DNA from: Marivirga arenosa
GTDB lineage: Bacteria; Bacteroidota; Bacteroidia; Cytophagales; Cyclobacteriaceae
Length of the DNA stretch: 64,000 nt
Direction: 5' to 3'
Assembly: GCF_030503895.2 (NCBI RefSeq)
Contig: NZ_CP129970.2
Coordinates: 1,180,001-1,244,000, forward strand
The notes under the pieces were generated by a model. That model did not search any database and was not told where the DNA came from. It worked only from the letters and a program-made list of their open reading frames with translations. The translations under genes were made by a program, and so were the position numbers. Of this stretch, positions 18,742-27,023 are shown in pieces; the stretch's first letter is position 1; every line of letters begins with the position of its first letter.

Positions 18742-20853
18742 ATGGGAGTATTTAATACACTAAGAGTAAAAATGGGGTCGGTATTGATCGCCCTAATTGG
18801 ATTATCCATTTTAGCTTTCTTGCTAACTGATTTGCTTGGGCCTGACTCAATGCTATTAGGTGGAGGCAGATCAAATGATGTTGGTGAAATTGCTGGTGAA
18901 ACCATCAATCTGCCTGAGTATCAGCAAAAAGTGGAAGAATTCAAAAATAACTTTAGAGCGGGTAATGGTAGAGCACCTTCTGATCAAGAAATGTCATCTA
19001 TTCGTCAGAGAGCATGGGACTATCTAATCGTTGAAAAAGCTTTTCAAAAGCAATATGACGAATTAGGTCTTGTTGTAACTGATGCGGAATTAGTAGACAT
19101 GGTACAGGGTGATAACATCAGCCCAATTGTAAGACAAAACTTTACAAATCCTGAAACTGGAGAATTTAACAAAGAACAAGTTGTTAATATCATCAGAAAC
19201 ATTGCACAAGCTCCTGCTGAGCAACAAGCGCAATGGTATTCATTTGAATCATCACTAGTTCCTGCTAGAGCAAGAACGAAATATGATGAGTTGATGATTG
19301 GTTCGACTTATATTACAACAGCTGAAGCACAAAGAGCTTACCAGGATCAAACTGAATCAGCTGAGGTTGAATACTTATATATTCCTTTTTACTCAGTACA
19401 AGACTCTTTAGTGTCTCCTTCAGATTCTGAATTAAAAAAATATTTCAACGATAATATTGAGAAATATGAAACTGATGCATCTAGAACTATCAGTTATGTA
19501 GGTTTTGAATTACTACCTTCTGGTGAGGATTCAACTTACATCAGAGAAGAAGTTGAGGAGCTTAAAAAGGAGTTTCAAACTGTTGAAGATGATTCAGCTT
19601 ATGCAAGAATCAATTCTGATAGAAGTAACTCATTCAGAACTTACCCAATTGCTCAACTTCCAAGAATACTAGCTTCTAACACTAATATTTTAAAAGAAGG
19701 TGATGTGATCGGACCGTATATTGAAGATGGTGCTTACATCTTATATAAAACTTCTAAAATTTATGATGACACTGTAGCTTCAGTGAAGGCTAGCCATATC
19801 TTAATTGAAGCTGAGGATGATTCTGATGAGGCTGATGCTAAAGCGAAGCAAGAAGCTCAAGAGGTATTACAAAAAGCTAGAAGCGGACAAGATTTCGCTG
19901 AATTAGCTAAAGAATATAGTGATGGCCCTTCTGCTACTAGAGGTGGTGACTTAGGATGGTTCAAAGAAGGAGCTATGGTTGATGAATTCAACGCAGCTGT
20001 TTTTGCTAAAAATGGAACTGGTGTTATCAATAGAGTTGTAAAAACTCAGTATGGTTACCACATCATTAATGTTACTGAAGAGAAAACAGCTAAAACTTAC
20101 AAAATAGCGACTATCTACAGAGATATCCTTCCTTCAGAAAGTACAAGAGATAATTTATACAGACAAGCAGATTTATTTGCTGCATCAAACGTTAATTACT
20201 CTGAATTTACTGCTTCAGCAAACGAAGAAGGATACAGAGTTAGAAGTTCTGGTAAAATGTCACCTAATCAAACTACCATTGGTACTTTAGGATCTTCTAG
20301 ACCAATCGTAAGATGGGCATTCACTGATGCTTCAGTAGGGCAAGTTTCAGAAGTTTTTGAAACTGACAATTATTTCGTAGTTGCAGTTTTAACTAATGAA
20401 ACTGAAAAAGGTGAGTCTGATTTTGACGCTGTTAGAGCAATCGTTTCAAGAGAATTGAGACAAAAAATGAAAGCAGATATCATTAAAGAAAAAGTATCTG
20501 GTTTATCAGGAACTTTAAATGAGATGGCTGCTGCTTATGGTGATGATGCCAATGTTTTCTCTACTACTGATGTTAAAATATCTTCAGGTTCTTTACCTAA
20601 TGTAGGACAAGCGCCAGAGGTTATTGGTACTATTTTCGGAATAGAATTAAACAAGCAATCGAAACCTTTAGAGGCAAATAATGGTATAGTAGTCTTAAGT
20701 GTTACAAATAGAACACCAGCTCCTGAAATTGCAGATTATAACACTTACAAAGAACAGTTAGCTCAAAGAAGATCTAATGCTGTTTCTTTTGAGATCAAAT
20801 CAGCAATTGAAGAAAAAGCAGATATAGTAGACCTAAGATATAAGTTCTATTAA
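18742..20853 (+). CDS. ppiD: PpiD-like peptidylprolyl isomerase
   Basis: Inner-membrane-anchored periplasmic foldase for envelope proteins. One N-terminal transmembrane helix (about residues 12-32) precedes a SurA_N-like helical domain (about 45-200). A parvulin domain follows at about 348-445 (ASHILIEAE, then GGDLGWFKEGAMVDEF and TQYGYHIINV), and then a long C-terminal chaperone part. The 703-residue length fits Bacteroidota PpiD homologues. The gene starts 77 bp after the CNNM gene; a near-miss promoter element TTATTTTG precedes it. A strong terminator follows. Confidence 0.9.
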   Translation: MGVFNTLRVKMGSVLIALIGLSILAFLLTDLLGPDSMLLGGGRSNDVGEIAGETINLPEYQQKVEEFKNNFRAGNGRAPSDQEMSSIRQRAWDYLIVEKAFQKQYDELGLVVTDAELVDMVQGDNISPIVRQNFTNPETGEFNKEQVVNIIRNIAQAPAEQQAQWYSFESSLVPARARTKYDELMIGSTYITTAEAQRAYQDQTESAEVEYLYIPFYSVQDSLVSPSDSELKKYFNDNIEKYETDASRTISYVGFELLPSGEDSTYIREEVEELKKEFQTVEDDSAYARINSDRSNSFRTYPIAQLPRILASNTNILKEGDVIGPYIEDGAYILYKTSKIYDDTVASVKASHILIEAEDDSDEADAKAKQEAQEVLQKARSGQDFAELAKEYSDGPSATRGGDLGWFKEGAMVDEFNAAVFAKNGTGVINRVVKTQYGYHIINVTEEKTAKTYKIATIYRDILPSESTRDNLYRQADLFAASNVNYSEFTASANEEGYRVRSSGKMSPNQTTIGTLGSSRPIVRWAFTDASVGQVSEVFETDNYFVVAVLTNETEKGESDFDAVRAIVSRELRQKMKADIIKEKVSGLSGTLNEMAAAYGDDANVFSTTDVKISSGSLPNVGQAPEVIGTIFGIELNKQSKPLEANNGIVVLSVTNRTPAPEIADYNTYKEQLAQRRSNAVSFEIKSAIEEKADIVDLRYKFY

Positions 20854-20875
20854 TTTATTAAATACTTAATATTTT

Positions 20876-20900
20876 AAGGGGCTTTTTAGCCCCTTTTTTT
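20876..20900 (+). terminator. Terminator of the ppiD gene
   Basis: Compact hairpin AAGGGGCT/AGCCCCTT with a 4-nt T loop followed by a 7-T run, 22 bp after the stop codon. Confidence 0.9.
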
Positions 20901-20927
20901 ATGAATAAGAAAAAAGGATTGTGAGTT

Positions 20928-21194
20928 ATGAGTACAGAAAAAGAAATTCAATCTTTCAGAGAAAAGTTGGAGGCCGTTTCAGAATGGCCAAGCTTATATA
21001 TGTTTAAATTTATCGTTTTGGCTGAAAACCAAGATGAGATAAAAGAAATATTTGAGAATCATGAAGTAATAGTAAAGCCTTCAAGTAAAGGGAAATATGT
21101 GAGCCTTACTATTAAAATGCTTGCTGGTTCAGCCGAGCAAATCATTGAAAAATATATGGAGACCAATAAAGTGAAAGGTGTTATAGCATTATAA
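20928..21194 (+). CDS. DUF493 family protein (YbeD-like)
   Basis: This 88-residue protein has a small alpha/beta fold: a WPSLYMFKFIV strand near residues 20-30 and KYVSLTIKM near 57-65. Both match the DUF493/YbeD family, which has an ACT-like fold. In E. coli YbeD sits beside lipoate genes; no such neighbour is seen here. The role is unknown. It lies after the ppiD terminator and 58 bp before the PCD gene, probably as part of a short unit. Confidence 0.8.
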   Translation: MSTEKEIQSFREKLEAVSEWPSLYMFKFIVLAENQDEIKEIFENHEVIVKPSSKGKYVSLTIKMLAGSAEQIIEKYMETNKVKGVIAL

Positions 21195-21252
21195 GCTTTT
21201 ATCGTAACAAATGAATTTTATAGCGGTTAGAATAATATAAAAAACTAGAATT

Positions 21253-21483
21253 ATGTGGAAAGAAGAAAATAATACGCTAAAAAGAACATTTGAATTTAAA
21301 GATTTTACTGAAGCTTTCGGCTTCATGGCTAAAGTTGCCATTATTGCTGAAAAGATGGGCCATCACCCTAATTGGTCGAATGTATATAATAAAGTTAGTT
21401 TTGAATTGACTACACATGATGAAGGCAATACTGTGACCGAAAAAGATAAAAAGCTAGCTGAAGAAATTGACAAATTAGTTTAA
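21253..21483 (+). CDS. 4a-hydroxytetrahydrobiopterin dehydratase
   Basis: Pterin-4a-carbinolamine dehydratase. Dehydrates the 4a-hydroxy pterin made by aromatic amino acid hydroxylases. At 76 residues it is the core domain only. The signature [17 protein letters not shown] (about residues 36-52) holds the paired catalytic histidines. No phenylalanine hydroxylase gene is in the window, so a moonlighting role or a distant partner is possible. The rsmI promoter lies right after its stop codon. Confidence 0.92.
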   Translation: MWKEENNTLKRTFEFKDFTEAFGFMAKVAIIAEKMGHHPNWSNVYNKVSFELTTHDEGNTVTEKDKKLAEEIDKLV

Positions 21484-21492
21484 TAAAATCTG

Positions 21493-21500
21493 TAATTTTG
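21493..21500 (+). promoter_or_regulatory. Bacteroidota promoter directly before rsmI
   Basis: TAATTTTG fits TAnnTTTG, with TTG at 21467-21469 spaced 23 bp upstream. The element ends 3 bp before the ATG at 21504, so the transcript would be leaderless or nearly so. Confidence 0.6.
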
Positions 21501-21503
21501 GGC

Positions 21504-22187
21504 ATGGAGCAAGTAGAAACTCAACTATACTTAGTGCCCACTCCCATTGGCAATTTAGATGATATGACGTATAGGGCTGTAAAGGTCCTCAATGAAGTTG
21601 ATATCATTTTAGCAGAAGACACTCGAACTTCAGGAAAGCTGTTAAAACATTATGATATAAAAAAGCCATTGCAAAGCTTTCATATTCATAATGAGCACCA
21701 GAAATTGAAGCGTGTTATTGATGATTTAAAATCAGGAAAAAAAATGGCTTTGATTTCTGATGCAGGTACACCCGGAATATCAGATCCGGGTTTTTTATTG
21801 GCTAGAGAAGCCCTCAATAATGATATAAAGCTAGAATCGCTTCCTGGTGCTACTGCCTTAATACCAGCCTTGATAAAATCAGGTTTCCCAAATGATAGGT
21901 TTAGCTTCGAAGGTTTTCTACCTCATAAAAAGGGAAGAAAAACTAGAATAGAAAAATTAAAAGAAGAAGACCGCACAATAATTTTCTATGAATCTCCTCA
22001 CCGTTTGCTAAAAACTCTTAAACAATTAGCGGAAGTATTAGGAGGGGAAAAAATGGCTTCCGTATCACGAGAACTCACAAAATTATACGAAGAAACTTTA
22101 ACCGATACCTTAAGCAATTTAATAGAGCACTTCGAAAAAACAGCTCCTAAAGGTGAAATTGTATTAGTATTAAACGCTCAATCATGA
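21504..22187 (+). CDS. rsmI: 16S rRNA cytidine-1402 2'-O-methyltransferase
   Basis: Methylates the ribose of C1402 in the ribosomal P site, using SAM. A tetrapyrrole-methylase fold: YLVPTPIGNLDDMTYRAV at the N-terminus, AEDTRTSGKLL (about 38-48), SDAGTPGISDPG (about 86-97) and PGATALIPAL (about 113-122). All are RsmI signatures. The length is 227 residues. An in-frame TTG at 21498 lies inside the promoter element and is rejected as start. The stop codon overlaps the ATG of the DUF4105 gene by 4 bp. Confidence 0.96.
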   Translation: MEQVETQLYLVPTPIGNLDDMTYRAVKVLNEVDIILAEDTRTSGKLLKHYDIKKPLQSFHIHNEHQKLKRVIDDLKSGKKMALISDAGTPGISDPGFLLAREALNNDIKLESLPGATALIPALIKSGFPNDRFSFEGFLPHKKGRKTRIEKLKEEDRTIIFYESPHRLLKTLKQLAEVLGGEKMASVSRELTKLYEETLTDTLSNLIEHFEKTAPKGEIVLVLNAQS

Positions 22188-23353
22188 TGAGGAAATTATT
22201 ATTAATTTTCGCACTCTCTTTAAGTGCAACATTAAATACCTACGCTGAAAATAGTTTATCTGAAGAATCAGAAATTAGTTTGATTACTGTAGCACCAGGT
22301 GATGAACTCTATTCTGGCTTTGGTCATTCCGCACTTTGGGTTGAAGATGAAGCTAAAGGAATTAGCGTAGTTTTTAATTATGGAACTTTTGATTTCGACA
22401 CACCTGGTTTCTATATGAAATTTGTTCGCGGAAAGCTTAATTATATGCTTTCTGCTGGAAGAATTTCCTATTTAATACGTTCTGCGAAAGCTGAAAACAG
22501 ATCAGTAATTCAGCAAAAATTAGATTTAAGCTTAAGTCAGAAAAATCAGATTTATGATTATCTTCTAAATAACATTAGGCCTGAAAATAAATTTTATCAA
22601 TATGATTTCTTCTTCGACAATTGTTCAACTCGTTTTAGAGACTTATTAGAGGAAGTATTAGGCTCTGGATTAAGCTGGAATAAACAAGCTGAAGGCTACA
22701 CTTTCAGGGAATTCTTAGATATTTATTTAGAGGATAAACCTTGGCAAGATTTCGGTATTGATTTGGTTTTAGGGCAACCTACTGACCAAATTGCTGATAA
22801 AAGGAATGAAATGTTTCTTCCTGATATGCTAATGTATCATTATGACAAAGCTACCTATGAAGGTAAGCCTATAGTAAAGGATAAATTAGCTATTTATGAA
22901 GCTCCCGAAAAACAGGAAAGCTCATCTTTCCAAATTCTTCCCCAGCATTTAACATGGCTACTTTGTTTGATCGGAATAATCTTAAGTGTAAGACATCATA
23001 AATCTAAAACTAGTGATATATGGTACAACAAGCTTTTATTTATTATCACGGGCTTAATAGGTTGCTTAATTTTCTTTTTATGGTTTTTATCAGATCATGT
23101 GGCTACAGTAGATAACTGGAACATGATCTGGGCATTTCCACTGAATATTGTATTTGCATTTTTACTATTTAAAAAACCTGCAAAAAAATGGCATACCATC
23201 TATTATGCTGTTTTCGGAATAGCTCAATTTTTAGTATTAGGTTTTTTCTACACACTTCCTCAAGCTTTACACGCAGCAGTTTTACCAATTGTATTATATT
23301 TTGCCTTTAAGTCTTTCAACTTACTGTATAGAACCAAAAAAATGAATGTGTAA
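22184..23353 (+). CDS. DUF4105 membrane protein
   Basis: A signal peptide (about 1-21) precedes a periplasmic DUF4105 domain (about 30-240). That domain has conserved-looking GDELYSGFGHSALWV, FNYGTFDF, KLNYML and a FDNCSTRFRDLL motif with Cys and Asn near residue 146. Four or five transmembrane helices follow (about 255-385). The biochemical role of DUF4105 is not established. The start overlaps rsmI by 4 bp and the stop overlaps the monophosphatase ATG by 1 bp, so this is a tightly coupled operon. Confidence 0.85.
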   Translation: MMRKLLLIFALSLSATLNTYAENSLSEESEISLITVAPGDELYSGFGHSALWVEDEAKGISVVFNYGTFDFDTPGFYMKFVRGKLNYMLSAGRISYLIRSAKAENRSVIQQKLDLSLSQKNQIYDYLLNNIRPENKFYQYDFFFDNCSTRFRDLLEEVLGSGLSWNKQAEGYTFREFLDIYLEDKPWQDFGIDLVLGQPTDQIADKRNEMFLPDMLMYHYDKATYEGKPIVKDKLAIYEAPEKQESSSFQILPQHLTWLLCLIGIILSVRHHKSKTSDIWYNKLLFIITGLIGCLIFFLWFLSDHVATVDNWNMIWAFPLNIVFAFLLFKKPAKKWHTIYYAVFGIAQFLVLGFFYTLPQALHAAVLPIVLYFAFKSFNLLYRTKKMNV

Positions 23354-24153
23354 TGGAATTAAATACAATCCACGAAGAGGCCATTAAATTAATAAAGGAA
23401 GTTGGTGAATTCATCAAGATAGAATCACAGAACTTTAATTCTGATAAAGTAGAACATACGGGCTTTAATGATCTCGTGAGCTATGTAGATAAGGAAGCAG
23501 AAAAAAGACTTGTGGAAGGTTTGGGAAGAATTTTACCTGAGTCTGGTTTCATAGCAGAAGAAGGGACTTCCACCAAAACGGGTGAAACCTACAATTGGAT
23601 TATTGATCCCTTAGATGGAACTACGAATTTTGTTCATGGACTACCAGTATATTCCATAAGTGTAGCCTTACAGCAGGATAATGAAATAGTTTCTGGTATT
23701 GTATTGGAAATAAATAAAGATGAATGCTTTGAAGCTGTAAAGGGTTCTCGATCTCGTCTAAATGGAAAGTCTATTTCAGTCTCTAAAAATACTTCTTTAT
23801 CCCAAAGTTTAATTGCTACAGGTTTCCCCTATTATAATTTTGATAAAATGGATGATTATTTATCCATCCTTAAATTCCTAATGGAAAATAGCCATGGAGT
23901 TCGAAGATTAGGGAGTGCAGCAGTTGATCTATCTTACGTTGCTTGCGGAAGATATGAGGGTTATTTTGAATATAACCTTAATGCTTGGGATGTAGCAGCT
24001 GGAGCCTTTATTGTACAACAAGCCGGGGGACAGGTTTCTCGTTTTAATGGAGATAGTGATTTTATATTTGGAAGAGAGATATTATCTTGCTCTCCAGATA
24101 TTTACAAAGAACTATTAACCATTATCCAGAACCAATGGAAACTCAAGCATTAG
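23353..24153 (+). CDS. Inositol monophosphatase family protein
   Basis: Mg2+-dependent phosphatase of the IMPase/CysQ/SuhB superfamily. Metal-binding residues are seen in AEEGTS (about 70-75), the IDPLDGTTNF signature (about 86-95) and WDVAAGAFIVQQAGG (about 214-228). The 266-residue length is standard. The substrate could be inositol-1-phosphate or another sugar phosphate or nucleotide; sequence alone cannot say. The last 19 bp overlap the start of the next gene. Confidence 0.92.
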   Translation: MELNTIHEEAIKLIKEVGEFIKIESQNFNSDKVEHTGFNDLVSYVDKEAEKRLVEGLGRILPESGFIAEEGTSTKTGETYNWIIDPLDGTTNFVHGLPVYSISVALQQDNEIVSGIVLEINKDECFEAVKGSRSRLNGKSISVSKNTSLSQSLIATGFPYYNFDKMDDYLSILKFLMENSHGVRRLGSAAVDLSYVACGRYEGYFEYNLNAWDVAAGAFIVQQAGGQVSRFNGDSDFIFGREILSCSPDIYKELLTIIQNQWKLKH

Positions 24154-24644
24154 AAAAAAGTCAAAGATTCACTCTGGGATCAGGAGAAATCAGTTTCTCG
24201 GATAGTCTTGCAAGAAAGATGAATTATATAATAGGTGGCTTGATGATGATATGCTCACTTTATTATATTATTAGCTATATCTATGAAGAATCAGACTTTA
24301 ACTATAAAATCATTTCAGGTTTATTATTCTTCTTTTCGGCCAGCATCTTTTTGTTCAGGGCGCATTTCGAATTATCCACTAGCTCAAAATATGCCCCACA
24401 TTTTCGAATTTCAACTAAAGGGATAAAAATTAAAACTGGAGTTTTCAAAAAATCGATTTTATTTAATTGGGATGATATAAAGAAAATTGAAATAGGGTAT
24501 TACTTAGTTGGGATAAAGGATAAAACTGGAATACAATATTTTTCTTATAAAACCAGAAGAGAAACTTCCATCCAAATAAAAAGAGCAATTAAAGATATGG
24601 CTATTCAAAAAGAAAAGGAAGTAGAAGATTTATCAAGAAGATAA
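24135..24644 (+). CDS. Two-helix membrane protein, tandem paralogue A
   Basis: Unknown function. The 169 residues have a polar N-terminus METQALEKSQR, two transmembrane segments (about 29-48 and 57-75) and a cytoplasmic beta-rich part resembling a small PH-like module (KGIKIKTGVFKKS to IQYFSYKTRRETS, about 92-147). The preferred ATG at 24135 gives the same length and N-terminus as paralogue B. A longer start at 24087 is possible but would read deeper into the monophosphatase gene. Paralogue B follows 30 bp later. Confidence 0.72.
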   Translation: METQALEKSQRFTLGSGEISFSDSLARKMNYIIGGLMMICSLYYIISYIYEESDFNYKIISGLLFFFSASIFLFRAHFELSTSSKYAPHFRISTKGIKIKTGVFKKSILFNWDDIKKIEIGYYLVGIKDKTGIQYFSYKTRRETSIQIKRAIKDMAIQKEKEVEDLSRR

Positions 24645-24674
24645 TAATAAAACTAATCAAAAAACTATCAACCA

Positions 24675-25184
24675 ATGGAAACTCAATCATTAGAAAAAAG
24701 CCAAAGAATTAATCTAGGTTCGGGGAGACTCGATATCACAGAAGTTACTGCGCGTAGGTTTAATTTTTTCGCAGCTTTCTTCTTTATTGGTTTATCAATA
24801 CTTGTTATTTATAATCTTTTTAATAAAGAAAATTCAAATTTTGCCGACAAGTCAATGCCTTTTGCATATATGATGATAGGGCTTGTTTATTTATTCAAAG
24901 CAAGTGTAGAACAATCTAAAACCTCAAAGCATGCACCTCATTTCTTACTGACTGAAAAAGGTATTAAAATTAAAGTGGGAGTACTCAAAAAATCTCAATT
25001 TATCGAATGGAATGATATTCAAAAAATTGAATTAGGTAATTACAAAATTGGATTCAAAATTAAATCCGAAACCCAATTCTATCCCTACCAAACTAGAAAA
25101 GAAACATCTATTGCATTAAAAAAGGCTATTAAAACTAAAGCCAATGAATTAGGGATTGAAGTTGAAAATTTATTGCGTAAATAA
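24675..25184 (+). CDS. Two-helix membrane protein, tandem paralogue B
   Basis: Unknown function. Also exactly 169 residues, aligning end to end with paralogue A without obvious gaps. Best conserved are the N-terminal METQxLEKSQR and the C-terminal region with GIKIKxGVxKKS, WxDIxKIE and TRxETSI. The helices between are much more diverged. The bases around the start (ACCAATGGAAACTCAA) are identical to those of A, marking a duplication. It is the last gene before a bidirectional terminator. Confidence 0.72.
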   Translation: METQSLEKSQRINLGSGRLDITEVTARRFNFFAAFFFIGLSILVIYNLFNKENSNFADKSMPFAYMMIGLVYLFKASVEQSKTSKHAPHFLLTEKGIKIKVGVLKKSQFIEWNDIQKIELGNYKIGFKIKSETQFYPYQTRKETSIALKKAIKTKANELGIEVENLLRK

Positions 25185-25215
25185 AAAAGCCAACTATTCT
25201 AAAATAGTTGGCTTT
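25184..25215. terminator. Bidirectional terminator
   Basis: The stem AAAGCCAACTAT/ATAGTTGGCTTT has a short loop, with A/T runs on both sides. It separates the plus-strand block from the convergent lipoprotein gene. Confidence 0.85.
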
Positions 25216-25222
25216 AACAATT

Positions 25223-25423
25223 TTAAGAACCTACACAGCTCCAATCTTGTCCGTATTGATTTCCTGTTTCCTCTAAATCATCTTCCCATTCTTGAACTTG
25301 ATCTGGTGATCCACAATAATCTTCTTCAATTCCTGTATTAAGTTCTGTACAGACTACACAAACTTCAACTAGTCCGCAGGCAGAAATCATTAAAATGGTT
25401 ACAAAGGTTAATAGCTTTTTCAT
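25223..25423 (-). CDS. Small cysteine-rich lipoprotein
   Basis: A 66-residue product with a lipoprotein signal (LMISAC, Cys16) and four further cysteines in the mature part (about 22, 25, 37, 63), plus many Asp/Glu. No recognised family. It starts 2 bp after the stop of the upstream M28 peptidase gene on the same strand and so should be co-transcribed with it. The cysteines could form disulphides in the periplasm. Confidence 0.6.
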   Translation of the reverse strand: MKKLLTFVTILMISACGLVEVCVVCTELNTGIEEDYCGSPDQVQEWEDDLEETGNQYGQDWSCVGS

Positions 25424-25425
25424 GA

Positions 25426-26886
25426 TTATTCTTCTTCAGTTTCCTCTACTTCATCAATAGATAAACGATTTTCTCTGTTGGCTATTTCCCAAGCAGTATA
25501 AAAAACTAAATCTGCTCTTTTCTTTAACAAATCAAATTCGATCTTATCTACTGTATCGGTGTGCTGGTGATAATCTGGGTGAGTACCATTGAAGTAGAAT
25601 ATGATTGGAACACCATTCTTCGCAAAATTCCAGTGATCTGATCTGTAGTATATTCTATCAGGATGATCTTCTGCATTGTAAGTATAGTCAAGATCAAGCT
25701 TTGTATAATTAGCATTAATCATTTCACTTACTTCGTGTAATTCAGTTGAGATTCTATTTGATCCAATCAGATAAACAAATTCTCTATTATCCTTATGGAT
25801 AGAATCAACTCGACCAATCATATCAATATTAAGATTGGTTACCGTATTTTCTAATGGGAAAACAGGGTTCTCAGAATAATGAGCTGAACCTAACAAGCCT
25901 TTTTCCTCACCTGTTACCGGCATAAACAGAATGCTTCTTTTAGGCCCTTTACCATCTTTCTTTGCCTCTACAAATGCCTCAGCAATTTCTAAAACAGCAG
26001 TAGTACCAGAAGCGTCATCATCCGCACCATTATATACTTTACCATCTTGTACACCTACATGGTCATAATGGGCAGTAATTATAATTAATTCATCTTTCTT
26101 TTCAGTGCCTTCAAGGTAGCCTAATACATTCTCAGTCTCTACAGTTTCTGTATTGATTTCAGCAAATAATTCAGCTTTTGCTTCATCACCAATTTTTAAT
26201 TCCTCTAATGGCTTTCCGAATAAATCTTCAGCTAATTCTTGATACAGAACTACACTAGCTAAACCTTCTTCAGTCGGTTTTTTTCTAGAAAGAGAACCAT
26301 GAGTTGAGTAATATCTACCATATCTCAATACCATTCCCATTCTACTACTATCTTCTGCGAATACAATAGCTCCTTTTGCACCTAATTCTTCGATCGTTTG
26401 CAGAACAGGAGTGAACTGTCCTTCAGCTTTAAAAGCTAAAAACTTGCCTTTAGCGTCAACTTCTGATAAATCTTCTTCTTGAGCTTTATTTACATAAATA
26501 ATTTCTATTTGTGATTTTTCGAATGGAACATTCGCCCAATAAACCATTTGGTCCAAATTTTTAATGGTTTGCCCGTTAAAAGTTAGTTCAGAGTCTCCTC
26601 TGTAAGTTTGATATAAATTAAACTTTTGAAAATAAGATCCATCAACTGGAGCCTTTAGGCCCAAAGATTCAAACTCATTTTTAATATACTCGGCAGCCAT
26701 CTTTTGACCTTTCTTACCAGTTTCTCTTCCTTCTAAGGAATCAGAAGCTAATAAGCTTAAATGTTCTCTTAAATCTGCATCAGTTATAGTACTTGCATAC
26801 TTTCTTGCTTGCTTCTCCATTACTTGAGCTGAAAGAATATTAAAAGCAAGGATACTCATCAACAAGCTTGAGAAAAATGTCTTCAT
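25426..26886 (-). CDS. Secreted M28 family metallopeptidase
   Basis: Exported zinc aminopeptidase or glutamate-carboxypeptidase-like enzyme. A signal peptide (about 1-20) is followed by a PA-like insert (about 130-230) and the M28 catalytic domain. Metal ligands are visible in TAHYDHVG (about 271-278), GADDDASGTTAVLE (about 288-301), GEEKGLLGS (about 326-334), NIDMIGRVDS and a late YRSDHWNF plus HPDYHQHTDT. The length is 486 residues. The first gene of a unit with the small lipoprotein. Confidence 0.92.
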   Translation of the reverse strand: MKTFFSSLLMSILAFNILSAQVMEKQARKYASTITDADLREHLSLLASDSLEGRETGKKGQKMAAEYIKNEFESLGLKAPVDGSYFQKFNLYQTYRGDSELTFNGQTIKNLDQMVYWANVPFEKSQIEIIYVNKAQEEDLSEVDAKGKFLAFKAEGQFTPVLQTIEELGAKGAIVFAEDSSRMGMVLRYGRYYSTHGSLSRKKPTEEGLASVVLYQELAEDLFGKPLEELKIGDEAKAELFAEINTETVETENVLGYLEGTEKKDELIIITAHYDHVGVQDGKVYNGADDDASGTTAVLEIAEAFVEAKKDGKGPKRSILFMPVTGEEKGLLGSAHYSENPVFPLENTVTNLNIDMIGRVDSIHKDNREFVYLIGSNRISTELHEVSEMINANYTKLDLDYTYNAEDHPDRIYYRSDHWNFAKNGVPIIFYFNGTHPDYHQHTDTVDKIEFDLLKKRADLVFYTAWEIANRENRLSIDEVEETEEE

Positions 26887-26958
26887 AATTAAGGGTTTAA
26901 GGTAAATTTATTTAAAATTTTTACTGTTAAGTGAACAAAAATCCTAAATAATATATTG

Positions 26959-26966
26959 TACTTTTG
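26959..26966 (+). promoter_or_regulatory. Bacteroidota -7 element of gcvP
   Basis: TACTTTTG fits TAnnTTTG, 57 bp before the preferred gcvP start at 27024. It makes the longer in-frame TTG start at 26964 unlikely. No good -33 TTG at normal spacing. Confidence 0.45.
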
Positions 26967-27023
26967 TGGCACGAAACAGTCCGTGAATATCTAAAATATT
27001 TATTAAAGATACTTTCAAATATT

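Noticed and set aside
25156-25341. Plus-strand frame running from paralogue B through the terminator into the lipoprotein region.
   Set aside because: It crosses a strong terminator and is antisense to the lipoprotein gene; its product has no features.
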